A DNA stretch of 64,000 nt from Symbiodinium natans. Its lineage: Eukaryota; Sar; Dinophyceae; Suessiales; Symbiodiniaceae. The stretch's first letter is position 1. Each line of letters opens with the position of its first letter. The DNA lies in NCBI GenBank assembly GCA_905221605.1, contig CAJNDS010002013.1, positions 627,877 to 691,876 of the forward strand, in the 5' to 3' direction. This document shows positions 31,934-44,522 of this stretch, one piece after another. Below the pieces are notes generated by a model that was given only the letters and a program-made list of their open reading frames with translations, ran no database searches and was not told the DNA's origin. A program made the translations under genes and the position numbers.

Positions 31934-32078
31934 AGGGTTTAGGGTTTAGGGTTTAGGGGAAAGGGTTTAGGGTTTAGGGTTTAGGGTTTAGGGTTTAGGG
32001 TTTAGGGTTTAGGGTTTAGGGTTTAGGGTTTAGGGTTTAGGGTTTAGGGTTTAGGGGTTTAGGGTTTAGGGTTTAGGG
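31934..32078 (+). repeat. TTTAGGG telomere-type array
   Basis: About twenty units, one of the longest in the window, with one GGGGAAA interruption. Confidence 0.95.
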
Positions 32079-33009
32079 TTGGTTTGGCCCCCCCCCCCCG
32101 CCCAAAGGGGGTATGGGGGGGGGGGGGGGTTCGAGAATTTGCGTGTTGATGGTCGGTGTTCGGTCACTATAGGCTTGGAAAAGCTTAGGGTTCAGGGTTT
32201 GGGGTTTATTCTCGGGCTGTTCAGGGAGGGGGCCTTCATGGGGGGTACGGCAGGTGCCTGCGGAACCTTAAGAAAGCTCAGAGAGCCTTCAAGAGTAGTG
32301 GGGAGATTCAGGGACCTTGGGTTACATACCCCACTTCCCGTAAGAACCTTATAGGTCTAGGGTTTATAGGGTTTAGGTGGCCTACCTGAGGATCCAGGAC
32401 AGTAGACGCTGTACCGCGAGCCGGAGGTTTATCCGTCAAGAGGTCCTGGGACCGTCTGGGGTAGTGCTGCTTTTTGTTTTGAGTTCTAATCCCGAAAGGA
32501 CACTCAGCACCAAAACCTTGAGACCCTAACACCTTTCAACAGCAACCAACGCCTACTCCACATGAGTCATGCTTGTAAAAGTGGACGAGTTGCTGCTGTT
32601 TGCGTCGTTGAAGGGGTGGAAGAACAACCTTCAGAGGGCATCTCAAAACCGGAAGCTTTAAGAAGCACAGGTTCTAGGGCCTTTTAGAGTAAGGTCTGAT
32701 GTTGCAAGCAAACAAGCAAACGGCGGGGTGGGAGTGGGAGTGGGAGTGGGAGAGCGAGGGCGTGGTACCCAAATTCCAGCATGCCAAGTTCCCAAGTTCC
32801 CAAACGAAACTGCTCCATATACCCTAAACCCTAAACCCTAAACCCGAAACCCTAATATGGCTAGAAGAGCGCATCAATCCTCTACAATCCTTCCTCAGTC
32901 AGATGAAAACATCTTGCAGATGCAAGGCTCAAGTGCCTTGAAGACCATGGTAGCCTATTTGGGGGAGGAGGGTCTTATAACGCAACACTCAACCCTAAAG
33001 CCTACTTGG

Positions 33010-33118
33010 AGGTTCAGTGTAAGTAGGGCTATTAAGTAGGGTAACTATGGCTACACCCTGTCTGAGGGTACTCATAACCCTACTTGTAAGTACCCTATGA
33101 ACCTTCTCAAGTAGACCT
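33010..33118 (+). repeat. Short element, family N, copy 1
   Basis: GTAAGTAGGGCTATTAAGTA, GGGTAACTATGG and CCTATGAACCTTCTCAAGTAG recur at about 49190-49308 (inside a glycosyltransferase intron) and 55462-55562. Confidence 0.65.
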
Positions 33119-33453
33119 ATGTTCACAGCCCCCCACATGCATCTCAGCAACACATCCAGGTAGGCACGCGCAGCCCGCAACGCCAGCGGCTTACTTTCAT
33201 CGTTGGCCTCCTCCAGCAATTGCCGAAACCTTCGAGGGTGTGTCAGGCCCGGAGGGGAGAGGTTGGGGGGGGGGGGGGGGGGGGGACTCAGAAAAACAGT
33301 GCAATTTGGTCCCTGAGTTTAATTTTGGCTCTGGGTGCTGGGCTTTTGTTGATTTAAGGCTTTGGGTCTAATTACTGGAGGAGATTTGGGCCCCTATGAC
33401 AATGCATGTCCATTTCCATGGGTAAGACAAGGCTCGAGACTAGGGTAGACAGA

Positions 33454-33558
33454 CATGTGGGGTTTCCGAAATGGGGGTACCTTAATGGGGTCCTTACTAT
33501 ACAGGGGTCCTACTATTGGGTGTCTATAATTAAGGTACCTATTTTCGCAAACCCCATG
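33454..33558 (+). mobile_element. Short inverted-repeat element, family E, copy 1
   Basis: GTGGGGTTTCCGAAATGGGG at the left and CCTATTTTCGCAAACCCCA at the right are imperfect inverted repeats, with GGTACCTTAATGGGG inside. Related copies are at 50141-50246, and partly at 38545-38637 and 53113-53230. Confidence 0.7.
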
Positions 33559-34447
33559 TTTTAAAATGTCTATTCAACGTGTAGGGCTTCAGGGCTTCGG
33601 GTTATCATATCCGGAAGCATGTCGACGCATCACTAGTAGACCCAGGACCTAGGAATAAAAGGGCGCGTTTGTTGGTTTAACGTGGCTTCTTAAGGGAACC
33701 AAAGCCCTAAAACTAAGGAAATAAGGGCTTTCTCTGGGTCCTAAACGACCAAAAAAAGTCTGCGGCATACTGGAGCCTTTCATGCTCTGACCTTCGACTT
33801 CTCTGATCTGATTGTTCCTTGAACGCCTGTTCTCTGTCCATGACTTTGTCCTTACTGCTCTTTCGCTGGGGGCCTAAACCCTAAACCCTCAACCCCAAAC
33901 CCTAAACCCCTAACCAGCCCGATTGTTCTCTTGCTCCCCAAAGCATGATACGATAGCCTTGGCACACAAAATTCTGCGACCGCAGCCCTCTTCTCAAGCG
34001 CTCACACCCAAAACCTTAGGGTTTCGGGTTGAAAGGGTAAAGGGTTTCAGGGTTTGTAGGGTTTAGGGTTTGTCGGGGGTAGGGCCTCAGGGTTTAGGGT
34101 TTAGGAATTTAAGTTACTAGTTCTTCGTAGGGGACTAGGGCCTTCGGTGCCGTGGATCACTGGATCACCCCATACTTCTCCTTCAAGGGATCGTCGAGGG
34201 TACCGAACTCCCTATGGGCTCCCGACTTCCCGAAGAACCCTTAGGGACTGCTTGAGGACACAGGTATAATATGTTGGATTCGACTCCTCGAACGTAGCAC
34301 CCTAAACCCTAAACCCTAAACCCTAAACCCTAAACCCTAAACCCTAAACCTAAACCCTAAACCCTAAACCGCGGGCTCTGAACCTTAGGCTTCAGGAGGA
34401 TGTCGCTGTGAGGGTCGGCTCTTTAAACCGGCAGGAACAGCTAAAGG

Positions 34448-34597
34448 CTTGGTAGCCTAGTAACCCAAAACCCTAAACCCAAAACCCTAAACCCAAAACC
34501 CTAAACCCTAAACCATTTGTTTGGCTGGTTACCTTATAAGGGAACCCAGAGCAAAAAAAAAAAAAAAAAGGGTAAAGGGTACCACTGGGCTGCCTAG
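34448..34597 (+). repeat. Short element, family J, copy 2, with CCCTAAA-type array
   Basis: CTTGGTAGCCTAGTAACCC at the left, GGCTGGTTACCTTATAAGGG and TACCACTGGGCTGCCTAG at the right. An array of CCCAAAA/CCCTAAA units sits where copies 1 and 3 have GTAAGGGTACCC-like sequence. Confidence 0.65.
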
Positions 34598-35342
34598 AAG
34601 GGGGGGGGGGGGGCTGGGGGGGCTGGGCGGATTGCTGTTGCTGCATCAGGTTCGTGTTTAGGTGGAGGTTATGCTCCCCTTGTGAATCTTGCAAAGTCCC
34701 TAAACTCCTAAACCTTAAACCCGAAGTCATGAACCCTAAACCCTAAACCATGAACCTTTATCTCTTAGCCCTAAGCCCTGAAGCCTGAACTCTCAACCCT
34801 CGGTGGGTTTAGGGCCACGAAACGTGTCTTCCACGTTTTCGGAGATTGGATAGCGTTCGCGCCCTCGCTTGGCATACCTAGCCGGCCCAATGGGAGAAAC
34901 AACGCTTGATTTTGGGGGGTTACGGCGGGCATTTAGGGTCTAGGGCTCAGGGGAAAGTCGTCACTTAGGGTTTTGGGAGCTTAGGGTTCGGGAATTTAGA
35001 GCGTGGGTGTAGGGCTTCTGGAAGTTCAGGTTTAGGGTGTAGTTGAGGGTCTGGGAAATGTAGGGTGTAAGGTTTCGGCTTGTCTTGTTGCGCGGATTGC
35101 CTTAGACTTAAACCCTGAACCCTAAACAGTAAACCCAAGCCCTAAAGCCCCGAACTACTAGGCAGCTGCTCTCCGTAAACCCCTGTGGATCACTTCAACT
35201 TAAGGTCTCCGACCTTAAGCCCTAAACCCTGAACCCTAAACCCCAAACCCGAAACCCTCAACGCCCCATTCTTGCCCTCACCCCAAATCCCAAAAGGCCC
35301 AGAAAGCCCTTAGCCCTTCTCACCCCCTGAGCCCCGAAAAGC

Positions 35343-35407
35343 CCTCGCCCTACACCCTACACCCTACACCCTACACCCTACACCCTACACCCTACACCCT
35401 ACACCCT
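35343..35407 (-). repeat. CCCTACA variant array
   Basis: About nine copies of CCCTACA, then CCCTAAA units from 35408 to 35465. A point variant has spread through one block. Confidence 0.92.
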
Positions 35408-35816
35408 AAACCCTAAGCCCTAAACCCTAAACCCTAAACCCTAAACCCTAAACCCTAAACCCTACACAAACCCTAAAGACCCCGAGGCTGTCAATCCCGG
35501 AAGCAACCTTCCGCTTCGATGAACCTAAACCTGCAGAGGTGAGCTTATCGGTATTGAAAATTGGGGATCACGGGTTTAGGGTTTAGGGTTTAGGGTTTAG
35601 GGTTTAGGGTTTAGGGTTTAGGGTTTAGGGTAGGTATAGGGTTTAGGGTTAGGCTGGGTTTAAGGACCGACCTCTTACTAAAGGGTCTCACCTCATTGAC
35701 ATCTCGGGGTTCAGGGTTTGGGGTGTAGGGTTTAGGGCTGGTTCAAGGCAGGGGAGGCTCACTGGTTCAGGGATCAGGGTTTGGGCAGAAGAGCCCTTCA
35801 GCTCAGACTCTGCTCT

Positions 35817-35917
35817 TCCTAGGGTAGGATAAGGGGGACCCTCAAAAGGGAACCCTTCTTAACCCTCTTCTGGCTCTCTTAAACAGGGGCCCCAAGGGTC
35901 CCCCTAATCCCATCCCC
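35817..35917 (-). mobile_element. Short element, family D, copy in minus orientation
   Basis: CCTAGGGTAGGATAAGGGGG at the left and AAGGGTCCCCCTAATCCCAT at the right. The inside (CCCTCTTCTGGCTCTCTTAA) is the complement of the three plus-oriented copies. Confidence 0.85.
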
Positions 35918-36749
35918 GAGCTCTGTTGTGCATCGCAGGAGCGCGTCATGCTCGCGGAATTCCATCGCCTCGGTCCGGCTGTCCGCTGTTTCGACCAGGT
36001 ATGGCTGCCAGCTCGCAAGGTGCGACCACGACCTTAGGCTGCAAGACCTAGCTGAAGCCCCCCAAGAACCTCGACCTAAGCCTCTCTTAACTTACAAGCT
36101 CGAAACCCTAAAAAGGGCCTAACATACAAACTGCAAGATCCAAGCAGTCAACCCTAGCAACCCCATAAAAAACTCAAGCCCGACACAAGCCCAAAACCAA
36201 ACCGGAAGCGTTAAGAATACACCCTCTTCGGCCCATGCACCCCCGTCAGCCCCGGAACCAAAAAGCCCGATGCCTGGTCCTCCCCCCCCCCCCTCCCAGA
36301 CAGCCACATCTCAGTCGGCAAACGGAACCTCAGGGGGTTTAGGGTTGAGGGCTTACGGTTGCGGGCTTACGGGGCCTTAAGAACCCAAAACCCTACCTGT
36401 GACCCTTGCGAGATCCCATTTTCTAGGATTCGGAATCTAGGCTTTGCCTTCCTAAAGCAGGGGGTTTTGCGCTTGTAGGGTCTAGGATCCCAAAGGAGAC
36501 CCGAAAGGGCTCAGGGTCTAAAGCTCTGTATTTTCAGAAGAGTACATGGATTATCTCTATCCGTGACTCGCAGACAACAAGTACTTTTTTGTCATGTTTG
36601 CCATATTCTCATGACAAACTCTACTTTCTCGATTCTGTACTAAGAAGACGTTCACATGTTTTCAATCGGAAAACTCAACTTCCATTCTAAGTTTTGCATT
36701 TTCGTAGGAAAGCAATCACATTGTACTTATTCCCTCTTTTTTCTTTTTT

Positions 36750-36752
36750 TCT

Positions 36753-36784
<32 letters not shown>

Positions 36785-37454
36785 TGGGGGGCTGCACAGT
36801 CACCCACCCGCCATTTGCAACGCAATTTGGAAGGATTTCGACTTCTTTAGGCAGCTTTGCCGACTAGAGTTTCAGATTCAGGCGTTGGGGGGGCGCAGCC
36901 CCCCCCATCCCCTTGCAAACACAATGATGGGTTTGGAAAGGGAATTCGTATGATTGAAGCAAATTTGCTCGCTCAACAGCGGGGGGCTTGGGGGGGGGGG
37001 GGGGGTGACCCCCCCCCCCATTTTGCAAACACAATGCTCGCGCATCATGGTTTGGAGGGATTCCTTATGATTGAGCAGCACGTTTGGCCCGGCTAAAAAA
37101 GAAAAAAAAAAAAACTCGCCGCCCGCCCCCGCAACTTCAAAGAAGCGCGGGGGGGGGGGGGCTGCTCGCATGATGGGAAAGGATTCGTGTGCTTTGGGGT
37201 TGGGGGGGGGAGCGCAGCCCCCCCCATTTGCAAACCCAATGCTCGCATGATAGGCTTGGACAGGATTCATATATGCTCAAGGCGAGCTGACACGGTTTAA
37301 AAGAACGGGGGGGTTGGGCGGGGCGCAGCCCTCCCTCCGCCGTTGCAAACACAATGCTCGCATGATGGGCTTGGGAAAGATTCAATGCTTTGAAACCGCT
37401 TGCGCAGTTTGAATGAGGGGGGGTGTTGGGGGGGCGGGGGGGGGGGGGGGGGGG
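36750..37454. repeat. Minisatellite with long G and C runs next to an assembly gap
   Basis: A degenerate unit containing GCGCAGCCCCCCC, TTGCAAACACAATG and CTCGCATGATGGGCTTGG recurs five or six times, separated by G runs of 10-30 bases. The G runs probably caused the assembly break that follows. Confidence 0.8.
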
Positions 37455-37554
37455 NNNNNNNNNNNNNNNNNNNNNNNNNNNNNNNNNNNNNNNNNNNNNN
37501 NNNNNNNNNNNNNNNNNNNNNNNNNNNNNNNNNNNNNNNNNNNNNNNNNNNNNN
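37455..37554. other. Assembly gap of 100 N
   Basis: Exactly 100 N between a G run and a C run. The round number suggests unknown true size. Frames reported across it are meaningless. Confidence 0.99.
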
Positions 37555-37651
37555 CCCCCCCCCCCCCCCCCCCACAGTTTGCCAAGTGTGGGATGTTTGG
37601 TTTTGGTTCACTTCTGGGGGGGGGAGGGGCCCTCCTAGTATGCGAGGTTCC

Positions 37652-37712
37652 TCAACCCCAAACCCCAAACCCCAAACCCCAAACCCCAAACCCCAAACCC
37701 CAAACCCTAAAC
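37652..37712 (-). repeat. CCCCAAA variant array
   Basis: About eight copies of CCCCAAA passing into CCCTAAA and CCTTAAA units. Confidence 0.9.
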
Positions 37713-37904
37713 CTTAAACCTTAAACCTCAAACCCTGAGCCCTAAATTTTCAGCCCTCTACCCTAAACCCTAAACCCTACACCTCAAAACCCTGAACACA
37801 AATCCCTCAGCCCTGGCCACGACTGCGGCCCAGACACATTTGTAAGGAAGTTGGGACAGTAACGCAGCAAACTGGCCACCGCGACCTCTCTTCGAGTGGA
37901 AGTT

Positions 37905-38023
37905 ATAGGATTAGGGGGACCCTTGGGGATAAAGACCCTCTGAATAAGGTCCCTGTTTAAGAGAGCCAGAAGAGGGTTCAGAAGGGGGTTCCCTTTTAAG
38001 GGTCCCCCCTTATCCTACCTAGG
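37905..38023 (+). mobile_element. Short element, family D
   Basis: ATAGGATTAGGGGGACCC to GGTCCCCCCTTATCCTACC form terminal inverted repeats of about 18 bp. The inside GACCCTCTGAATAAGGTCCC is shared with 61041-61160 and 63645-63763 at over 90%. Confidence 0.9.
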
Positions 38024-39222
38024 AGGGTCTGTGGTGGAGTCGGTTGAGGGTTTGGGATTTAGGGCTTCGTTAGGGTTTAGGGCTTAGGGTTTAGGGATTT
38101 CAGGGTAGTTACATGGTCCCTGAATATGAGGGACCCCTTACATTGCCCGTCTATACCCTATGAAACCCAAGGTCCCATACTTCAGAAACCTTTTAAGAAG
38201 GTAAAGGAACATCTATGAAAATTGGGCTCCCCCAAAACCCTGTTTTGTGGTGCTTTGTCGGCAGACTTTTTTTAGAATGGTCCTACCAGCCCGCCCTAGC
38301 AGCAGATGTTGGAGAGGGGGGGGGGGGGGGGGGACTAGGGCATGCACGCAATTCGGCAAGCGCAAACCCAAAAAGTCTGAAGCTCTGAAACCCTAAGCCA
38401 TAAACCCAAAATGACACTAAGCCCTAAGCCCCAAAGGCCCTAAGGCCCTAAGCGCTAGGCCCTAAGCCCCGAGCCCAAAAACCCAAACCCTATGTTAACA
38501 GTTATGTGGTCGTCAAAAGTGCGGAAATCTCAACTGGGTGTTTCGTGGGTACCCCCTTTACACCCTCCAAATATGGTGCAGCCTCTCTGTATAAGGACCC
38601 CAGCGGTGAAATTCATTTTGGGAAACCCCTAAGTCTCAAACCCATGCTGCGTGCGCATGTGCGTGCGTGGGTGGGTGGGTGTTTGGGTGTGAGAGTGCGG
38701 TTCATGCATAACAGCACGCAAGCAATAACAACAATCAAAAAGAAACACTTCCCGGCCGATCTTCCTCAACACTCGCAAAAGCTCTCAAACCCGTAGCCCT
38801 AAACCCAAAGCCCTTGAACCCCTAAACCCTAAACCCTAAACCCTAAACACTAAACCCTAAACCCTAAACCCTAAACCCTAAACCTTAAACCCTAAACCCT
38901 AAACCCTAAGCCGAGCCACCTCCAAGTGCTCGCTGAGTGGCATGCCAGAGGTCCTTGCTTACTTTTTGTTGGGTTTGGGGTTTGGGGTTTGGGGTTTAGG
39001 GTTTGGGGTTTGGGGTTTAGGGTTTAGGCTTTAGGGTTTCGGGTCCAGAGTTTAGGGTTTGGGGGAGGGGGGGGGGGAACAATTTGCTTTGTGTTGTAGG
39101 GCTTAGATGAGGTTTAGGTTTTAGGGTTCAGGGGGTTTAGGGTTTAGCGCGTTTGCTGCTCAATCTCACCCGTAGGGAGTTTCTCTGATGCTTGCATCTT
39201 CCATACCTGAAGAAGTCGTAGC

Positions 39223-39329
39223 CTAGACCCAAGGAAGGAATCACCTAGGAATACTCTTTTGGTTTAAAGAGGCTTGTACGGGAACCTAAACCTTAAAAAA
39301 GGGAAATAAAGGCTTACTCTGGGTTCTAG
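39223..39329 (+). mobile_element. Introner-like element, family I, with exact target duplication
   Basis: CTAGACCCAAGGAAGG at the left and CTCTGGGTTCTAG at the right. TAGC stands on both sides (39219-39222 and 39330-39333), an exact 4-bp target duplication. No telomere-type array inside. Copies with a similar core are near 33640-33743 and 52773-52884. Confidence 0.88.
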
Positions 39330-39992
39330 TAGCAGTACCCCTTCCTTCTTCGGAACTTCTTCGGCCTGCGAGTGCAGGAAGACGTCGCGTGATGTGGGTT
39401 TCGGGTTTAGGGTATGGGGTTTAGGGTTTCGGAATTAGGGTTCAGGGTTCAGGGTTCAGGGTCGCATTCTGCGGCCGCTTTGAAGCAATCTTCCCTGGTG
39501 TATAGGTAGCACAGCCCGGCAACTTCGATCCGCATCTCTCTTTTGGATCGATTAGGGTTAGGGTTTATAGGGTTTAGGGTTTAGGGTTAGGGTTTAGGGT
39601 TTAGGGTTTAGGGTTTAGGGTTTAAGGTTTGGGGTTTAGGGTTTAGGGTTTAGGGTTTAGGGGGCCGAAGCATGGAGAGACCATGATCCACGTGCTCTGC
39701 AGAACAACCCTGCCAACGCCATACCCCAGAGCATGAAGCCACAAGCCCTAAACCCTAAACCCTAAGCCCTAAACCCTAAAGCCTAAGCCCTAAACCCTAA
39801 ACCCTAAACCCTAAGCCCTAAAGCCTAAACCGAACCCCAAAAGCCATGCAGCTTAGAAACATGCTCAGGTCGTGGGTGTTTGGTGTGCAGGGTTAGGGTT
39901 GAAAAGGGTCCCCTGCGGACCTCCACCGCAAAAAGCGCGACAACGAAGATCTTCCGACTCGTTGTCCGCTTTGTGGAAAACCGGCAGCCAAC

Positions 39993-40077
39993 CCTAAACC
40001 CTAAACCCTAAACCGTAAACCCTAAACCCTAAACCCTAAACCCTAAACCCTAAACCCTAAACCCTAAACCCTAAGCC
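39993..40077 (-). repeat. CCCTAAA telomere-type array
   Basis: About twelve units, one CCGTAAA variant. Confidence 0.95.
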
Positions 40078-43000
40078 CGAAACATCACCGGAGTTGCAGT
40101 TGGTTGAAGTCGGTCTTCACAAGGCATAGTTAGGCTGCCACTATGCACTCTCTAAAGAACGAGCCCTACAGCATATGATCCTCTAACATCAATACCTTCT
40201 CTCGTCATGGAGGCTCGCCGGAGACCTGTTCTCTCAGATTGTGGTTTCTTCTTCGGTAGGCCGTAACATGACAGGGACCCAAAAAAGGGCGAAAACTCGG
40301 GCAAATTTTCCATACGGCTTGTCGGATTCCTCGACCCTATACTGTGAAGGTTCATGGGAACATATAAGTGGGCGTGTAGAGTTTAGGCTTACGCATTAAG
40401 GTTTAGGGTTTATGGGGTTTAGGGGAACTTACAGAAGGGGTCAAAGTACCCGAAAAGTAAGGTTATAACCAAAGGGTACTACTTATGACCCTTTTTGTAA
40501 GCACCCATGCGCCGCCAAGGGCCCTAAACCCTAACCCTAAACCCTAAACCCTAAACCCTAAACCGTGAACCCTAAACCCTTCATCCCACGGCAGCGCACC
40601 TCGATCGCAAGTGTGCGAACTCCTCTTCCAAGTCGAGGATCAACTTCTGCCATCTGGCACAAAGGGTTCAGGGATGTAGGGATCCCTAATAATGACCCTA
40701 AACCCTGAGCCCCAAATTCTAAGTGGTTTAGTGTATACCTGGGTTTAGGCTTAAACCCTCATACCCTGAACCCTAAGCCCTGAAGGGGTTGAGGCAATTT
40801 GCGCTTTCTTCGTCCCTCTAAGCCCGAAGTCTTTGCCCCTGTTCACTTTGGTTCCTTGCGGGTAGCCAAGTGAGCTCAATACTCCTAAGTTCAGGAATGG
40901 ACCTTCGTTCCCCAAGGGTTCACCTAAGCCTAAACCCTTTAACCAAAAAATCTAAACTGCCTTAACGCCTAAACCTTTAAACCCCTGAACCCTAAACCCG
41001 AAACCCTAAACCCTAAGCCCAGAGCCCTAAGCCCCTTAAGCCAGACCCTAACCTTGAAGCTCATTGCAAAATACTCAAGAACCGCAAGCGACGGGTCGCC
41101 CGAAGCCTTATAAGCACCTGGGGTGTTTAGGGTTTAGAGGTTTAGGGTTTAGTAAGGGTGACGTCGAAAGGCGCCTCTTGACGTCGTTCGAGATGAGGTC
41201 AACCGTAGGCCCACAGGTCTTGTACGGCGGCCGCGTGTACCTACCCTAAACCCTAAACCCTGGTGTATACGTGGAGGTGTACCTAGCATGCAGTGATCTA
41301 CTACGAAATTAAAAACACTGAAAGGGGCTGGACTTCTGATTCGTGGCCGACCGAACTTCTTGAATATGAGAATTGAGGGGCTGGATTTCTTCGAGCTAAG
41401 AAATTACGGGGCTGGATCCCTTTGGTTTAAACACATTTTACCTCTTCAGAGCGAAGAAGCCTCGGAATTATTCCGGGTGGGTCAGCAGCGTGCAGACCCT
41501 TCGCCCGGCAAAACGCCGAGAATGCTTTGCGACGGAAACGTTGGTGGTCGATGCTCAGAGAGCTCGATTGAGGGGCAGGATTTCTTATTTCAGGGTGTCA
41601 AGCCCCATAGCTCCCTTTCTATCTGCATCGGCCCTATATGCAGTAGGATCTATACTAGTAATAAAGCAGACGTGAGGTCGTGAATCATGTGAAGGTGAGA
41701 CCGCCTAGCTTCGTACTAAGCACGGCAAGAAAGCACGCACCATCAAAAGTCGAGAACATGATATTGACAATCAATGGTAAAGCTTCTGGAGAACGGAGGA
41801 CATAATGTCAATAGTTCCATCAAAGCGTTGAACCCAATCAGCGATGGTCTGTACATCAAGCAGCACAGCTTTGAATCAATCATATTGAAGCCTGTCAAGA
41901 GCTTCGCAGAGGAGCAGATGTCGACTACAGAAATGACCATGGAGATGCATTGTCCAATTTGGAGGAAAGGACGTGTGGAAAACAGGCTTCGTTTAAATGT
42001 GCAAGCTCCATAACTCTAAGGAAATGCTTTTGAAGCATTCATATCTCCTCTCTTGGCCGAAATGAAACTTGTGGTCCACGCAGTTTGCACCTGATGTCAA
42101 CAAGAGCCGTGTTGCACCAGGTGGAGAGAGGCAATTGCGAAACGCAAGCAACTTCTTGAAGCTGAACAGAAGCTTGCAATCCGGTACCTATGTAAACCAG
42201 ATGGGGCGGCGCGACCTTTCTCTTTATGCGGAAAAGTTGACCATTCACCGAAAGATCTCTGTCTTGAAGTTGGCCGCTTTTGCCAGACATTGCAGCAAAG
42301 AAAGTCTTTCGGCCTGAATGCGAATGTTTTGACAATCAACGACTGGGGCAGTCACAGTTTGTTCTTGCAGTAGAGAAAGATTTCTGCAAGTACTTTGTAA
42401 TCCCAGACAGGAACGAAAAAAGAAGCCAGTTGGCAATTTGAGATCAAAGGGGAAATTGTCAATCCAGCTGTAAGGCTCAGACTGATAGTCAAAGAAACCC
42501 TAGAGTTGTTCGCTGCGCATCCATGAGTAGCTTCATGGAAAGCGCTCTAAGTTTGCACAAAGCTCGTTCGAAAAAGTCTGCCTGTTGAACAAAATTAGCC
42601 TTATGTCCTCCGATACGACAACTAGTAAGAAGACCTGGAACCAACACTGAAGCGGTTCAGCGTGAAGCTTGACTGTGTAGTAGTTCACATGGCTCAGAAA
42701 GCGAAAACAAGATTTAATTCAGCATCATTTTCGCCGATAGAAGTTCACCACAAAACTTCGAAAACGTTTCAACATCGCATGTACCACGCTATACTATACA
42801 GAACCGTCCCGAGCAGTGACATCAAAAGGGAGAACGAAGTGCTTGCCCTTTTGCCCGACACAAATGAAACAATTCCGCCAGGAATGAACAGCTTTCGACA
42901 TTTTTCGGAAAAGCAGAGCATATGAGTAGTATCCCCAAAGGGACACCTAATATATGCTCTCACCAAATTGTTAAAGGAACCCTGATATGTATAACCCTGT

Positions 43001-44278
43001 TTCATATGAACCCCTACTAACCCCTAAACCCCAATGTCCCTAAACCCTGAATCGCATAAACCTTACCCCCTAAACCCTAAACCCTTAAACCCTTAAACCC
43101 TTAAACCGTGAACCCTATTTTAATACTACTCACAGCGCGCTGGGCTCTCCGTTCTAACCAGACCAAGGTGCCAGTAGCCGTAGCTGCAAGCGCTGGCGCC
43201 AAAGGTCCAGTAGTCAATCCACTCTCCTTCATGGGTGTCTAGGGTTTATAGGACTTATTTATAGAGTTGATAGGGTTCATAGGATTTACAGGGTTTATGA
43301 GGTCTATACTGTTTATAGGGTTTATAGGGTTTGTAGAGTTTATGTGGTTTCTAGGGTTTGTAGGATTTACAGGGTTTATGGGGTTAGGGTTTGGGGTTTA
43401 GGGGGGCTTTGGGGTTAAGACCCCTAGGAGTTTAAGGGTTTTATAGCGTTCAGTGCCTTATGGCCTTGTGGGTTTTAGGGTTTCAGGGCTTCCCGAAGCC
43501 CTAAACCCTAAACCCTAAACCCCCTGGCATAAGTCATGGAGAGCCCGAAACCCAATAGTTCATTGAGGAAGATGCCTTGATTCAGACTCCCGGTTCCTAT
43601 GTAGTTCAAACCCTCCTGAACCTTAAACCCCCTAAACCCGTTTAAGGAATATAGGGTTTAGGGTTTAGGGTTTAGGATTTAGGATATGATATAGGGCTTA
43701 GGATTTAGGGTTTAGGGTTTAGGGTGAATGTTAAAAAGTCTTGGGGGCCTTTCCCAGGGTTGAGGGTCCTGGGGGCAATGGGGGATGAGGGCGTGGCCAT
43801 GTTCACCTTGGCTTTGGGGGTCCAAAGTCTGCGCCCCCATAATGGGCTTGGGACCCTAGACCTTAACCCCTTAGTCTTAGGGTTTAGAGTTTAGCGCTTA
43901 CGGACACCTTAGTCCTTTAGCCCTACACCCTTGCTTGGCATACTTGTATCCGTAGATTCGGCATGACGCGAAACTTTTTAGGGTTTAGGGTTTGGAAATC
44001 TGGAAATCAGGGCGATACCAGGCCAGCTTTCGCTGTAGGATTTAAGGGTGTCGGGTGTGATTTACAGGGTTTAGGGCTTAGGGTTTCGGGGAGCCGTACC
44101 AAAGTGGCTGCAAAGGTAGGGTTTAGGGTTCTCAGGAATCAGGGTTCGGGTTTAGGATTCTTGCGGTTTAGGGTTTAGGGTTCGGGGCCTGGGATATTTC
44201 AGAGATTCAAGCTTCAGGGCTTTGGGTTCTCAGGGTTGGGGCTGCTGTAGTAAGTGCCAACAACATGCACCCCAATAC

Positions 44279-44390
44279 TTGGTAGCCCAGTAACCCTATT
44301 CTGTTAAGGGTACCCTCTCTTTTGGGTTGGTTACTCCATAAGGGAACCTTGAACCAAAAAAAGGGCAAAAGGGCACCGCTCTACTCCAGG
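44279..44390 (+). repeat. Short element, family J, copy 3 (array-free)
   Basis: CTTGGTAGCCCAGTAACC, TTTTGGGTTGGTTACTCC, and AAAAGGGCACCGCT. It serves as the array-free reference for family J. Confidence 0.75.
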
Positions 44391-44522
44391 GGCCTGAACA
44401 ATTAGAATAGGGTGTTTGGGGGGTTGCTATGGTAGATGTACTGTGAGGGAATAGTTTTTGAGGGTTACTTTGGTACATTTATAGGGACCATGAGGGCATA
44501 CCATTAGTGTTTTTTCGACCCT
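44389..44522 (+). repeat. Short element, family H, copy 4
   Basis: GGGGCCTGAACAATTAGAAT to TTTTTTCGACCCTTCTATT, directly abutting the family J copy before it. Confidence 0.65.

Larger units (their letters stand above)
25396..36749. other. Mosaic region, no confirmed gene
   Basis: Telomere-type arrays (largest at 25696-25798, 29418-29525, 30639-30717, 31604-31670, 31934-32078, 35575-35632), family C, D, I, J, K and M copies, and two tandem repeats. 26300-27150 is free of arrays and open in several frames on both strands, with no homology recognised. 36370-36740 is AT-rich. Several minus-strand segments look protein-like (33117-33235, 33760-33870, 34795-34920) but cannot be assigned. Confidence 0.5.

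Noticed and set aside
32857-33039. Plus-strand ORF starting MARRAHQSSTILPQS
   Set aside because: About 44 non-repetitive codons, running into family N sequence; no homology and within chance expectation.
37297-37724. Reading frames of 67-130 codons
   Set aside because: They run across the 100-N gap and flanking homopolymer runs.
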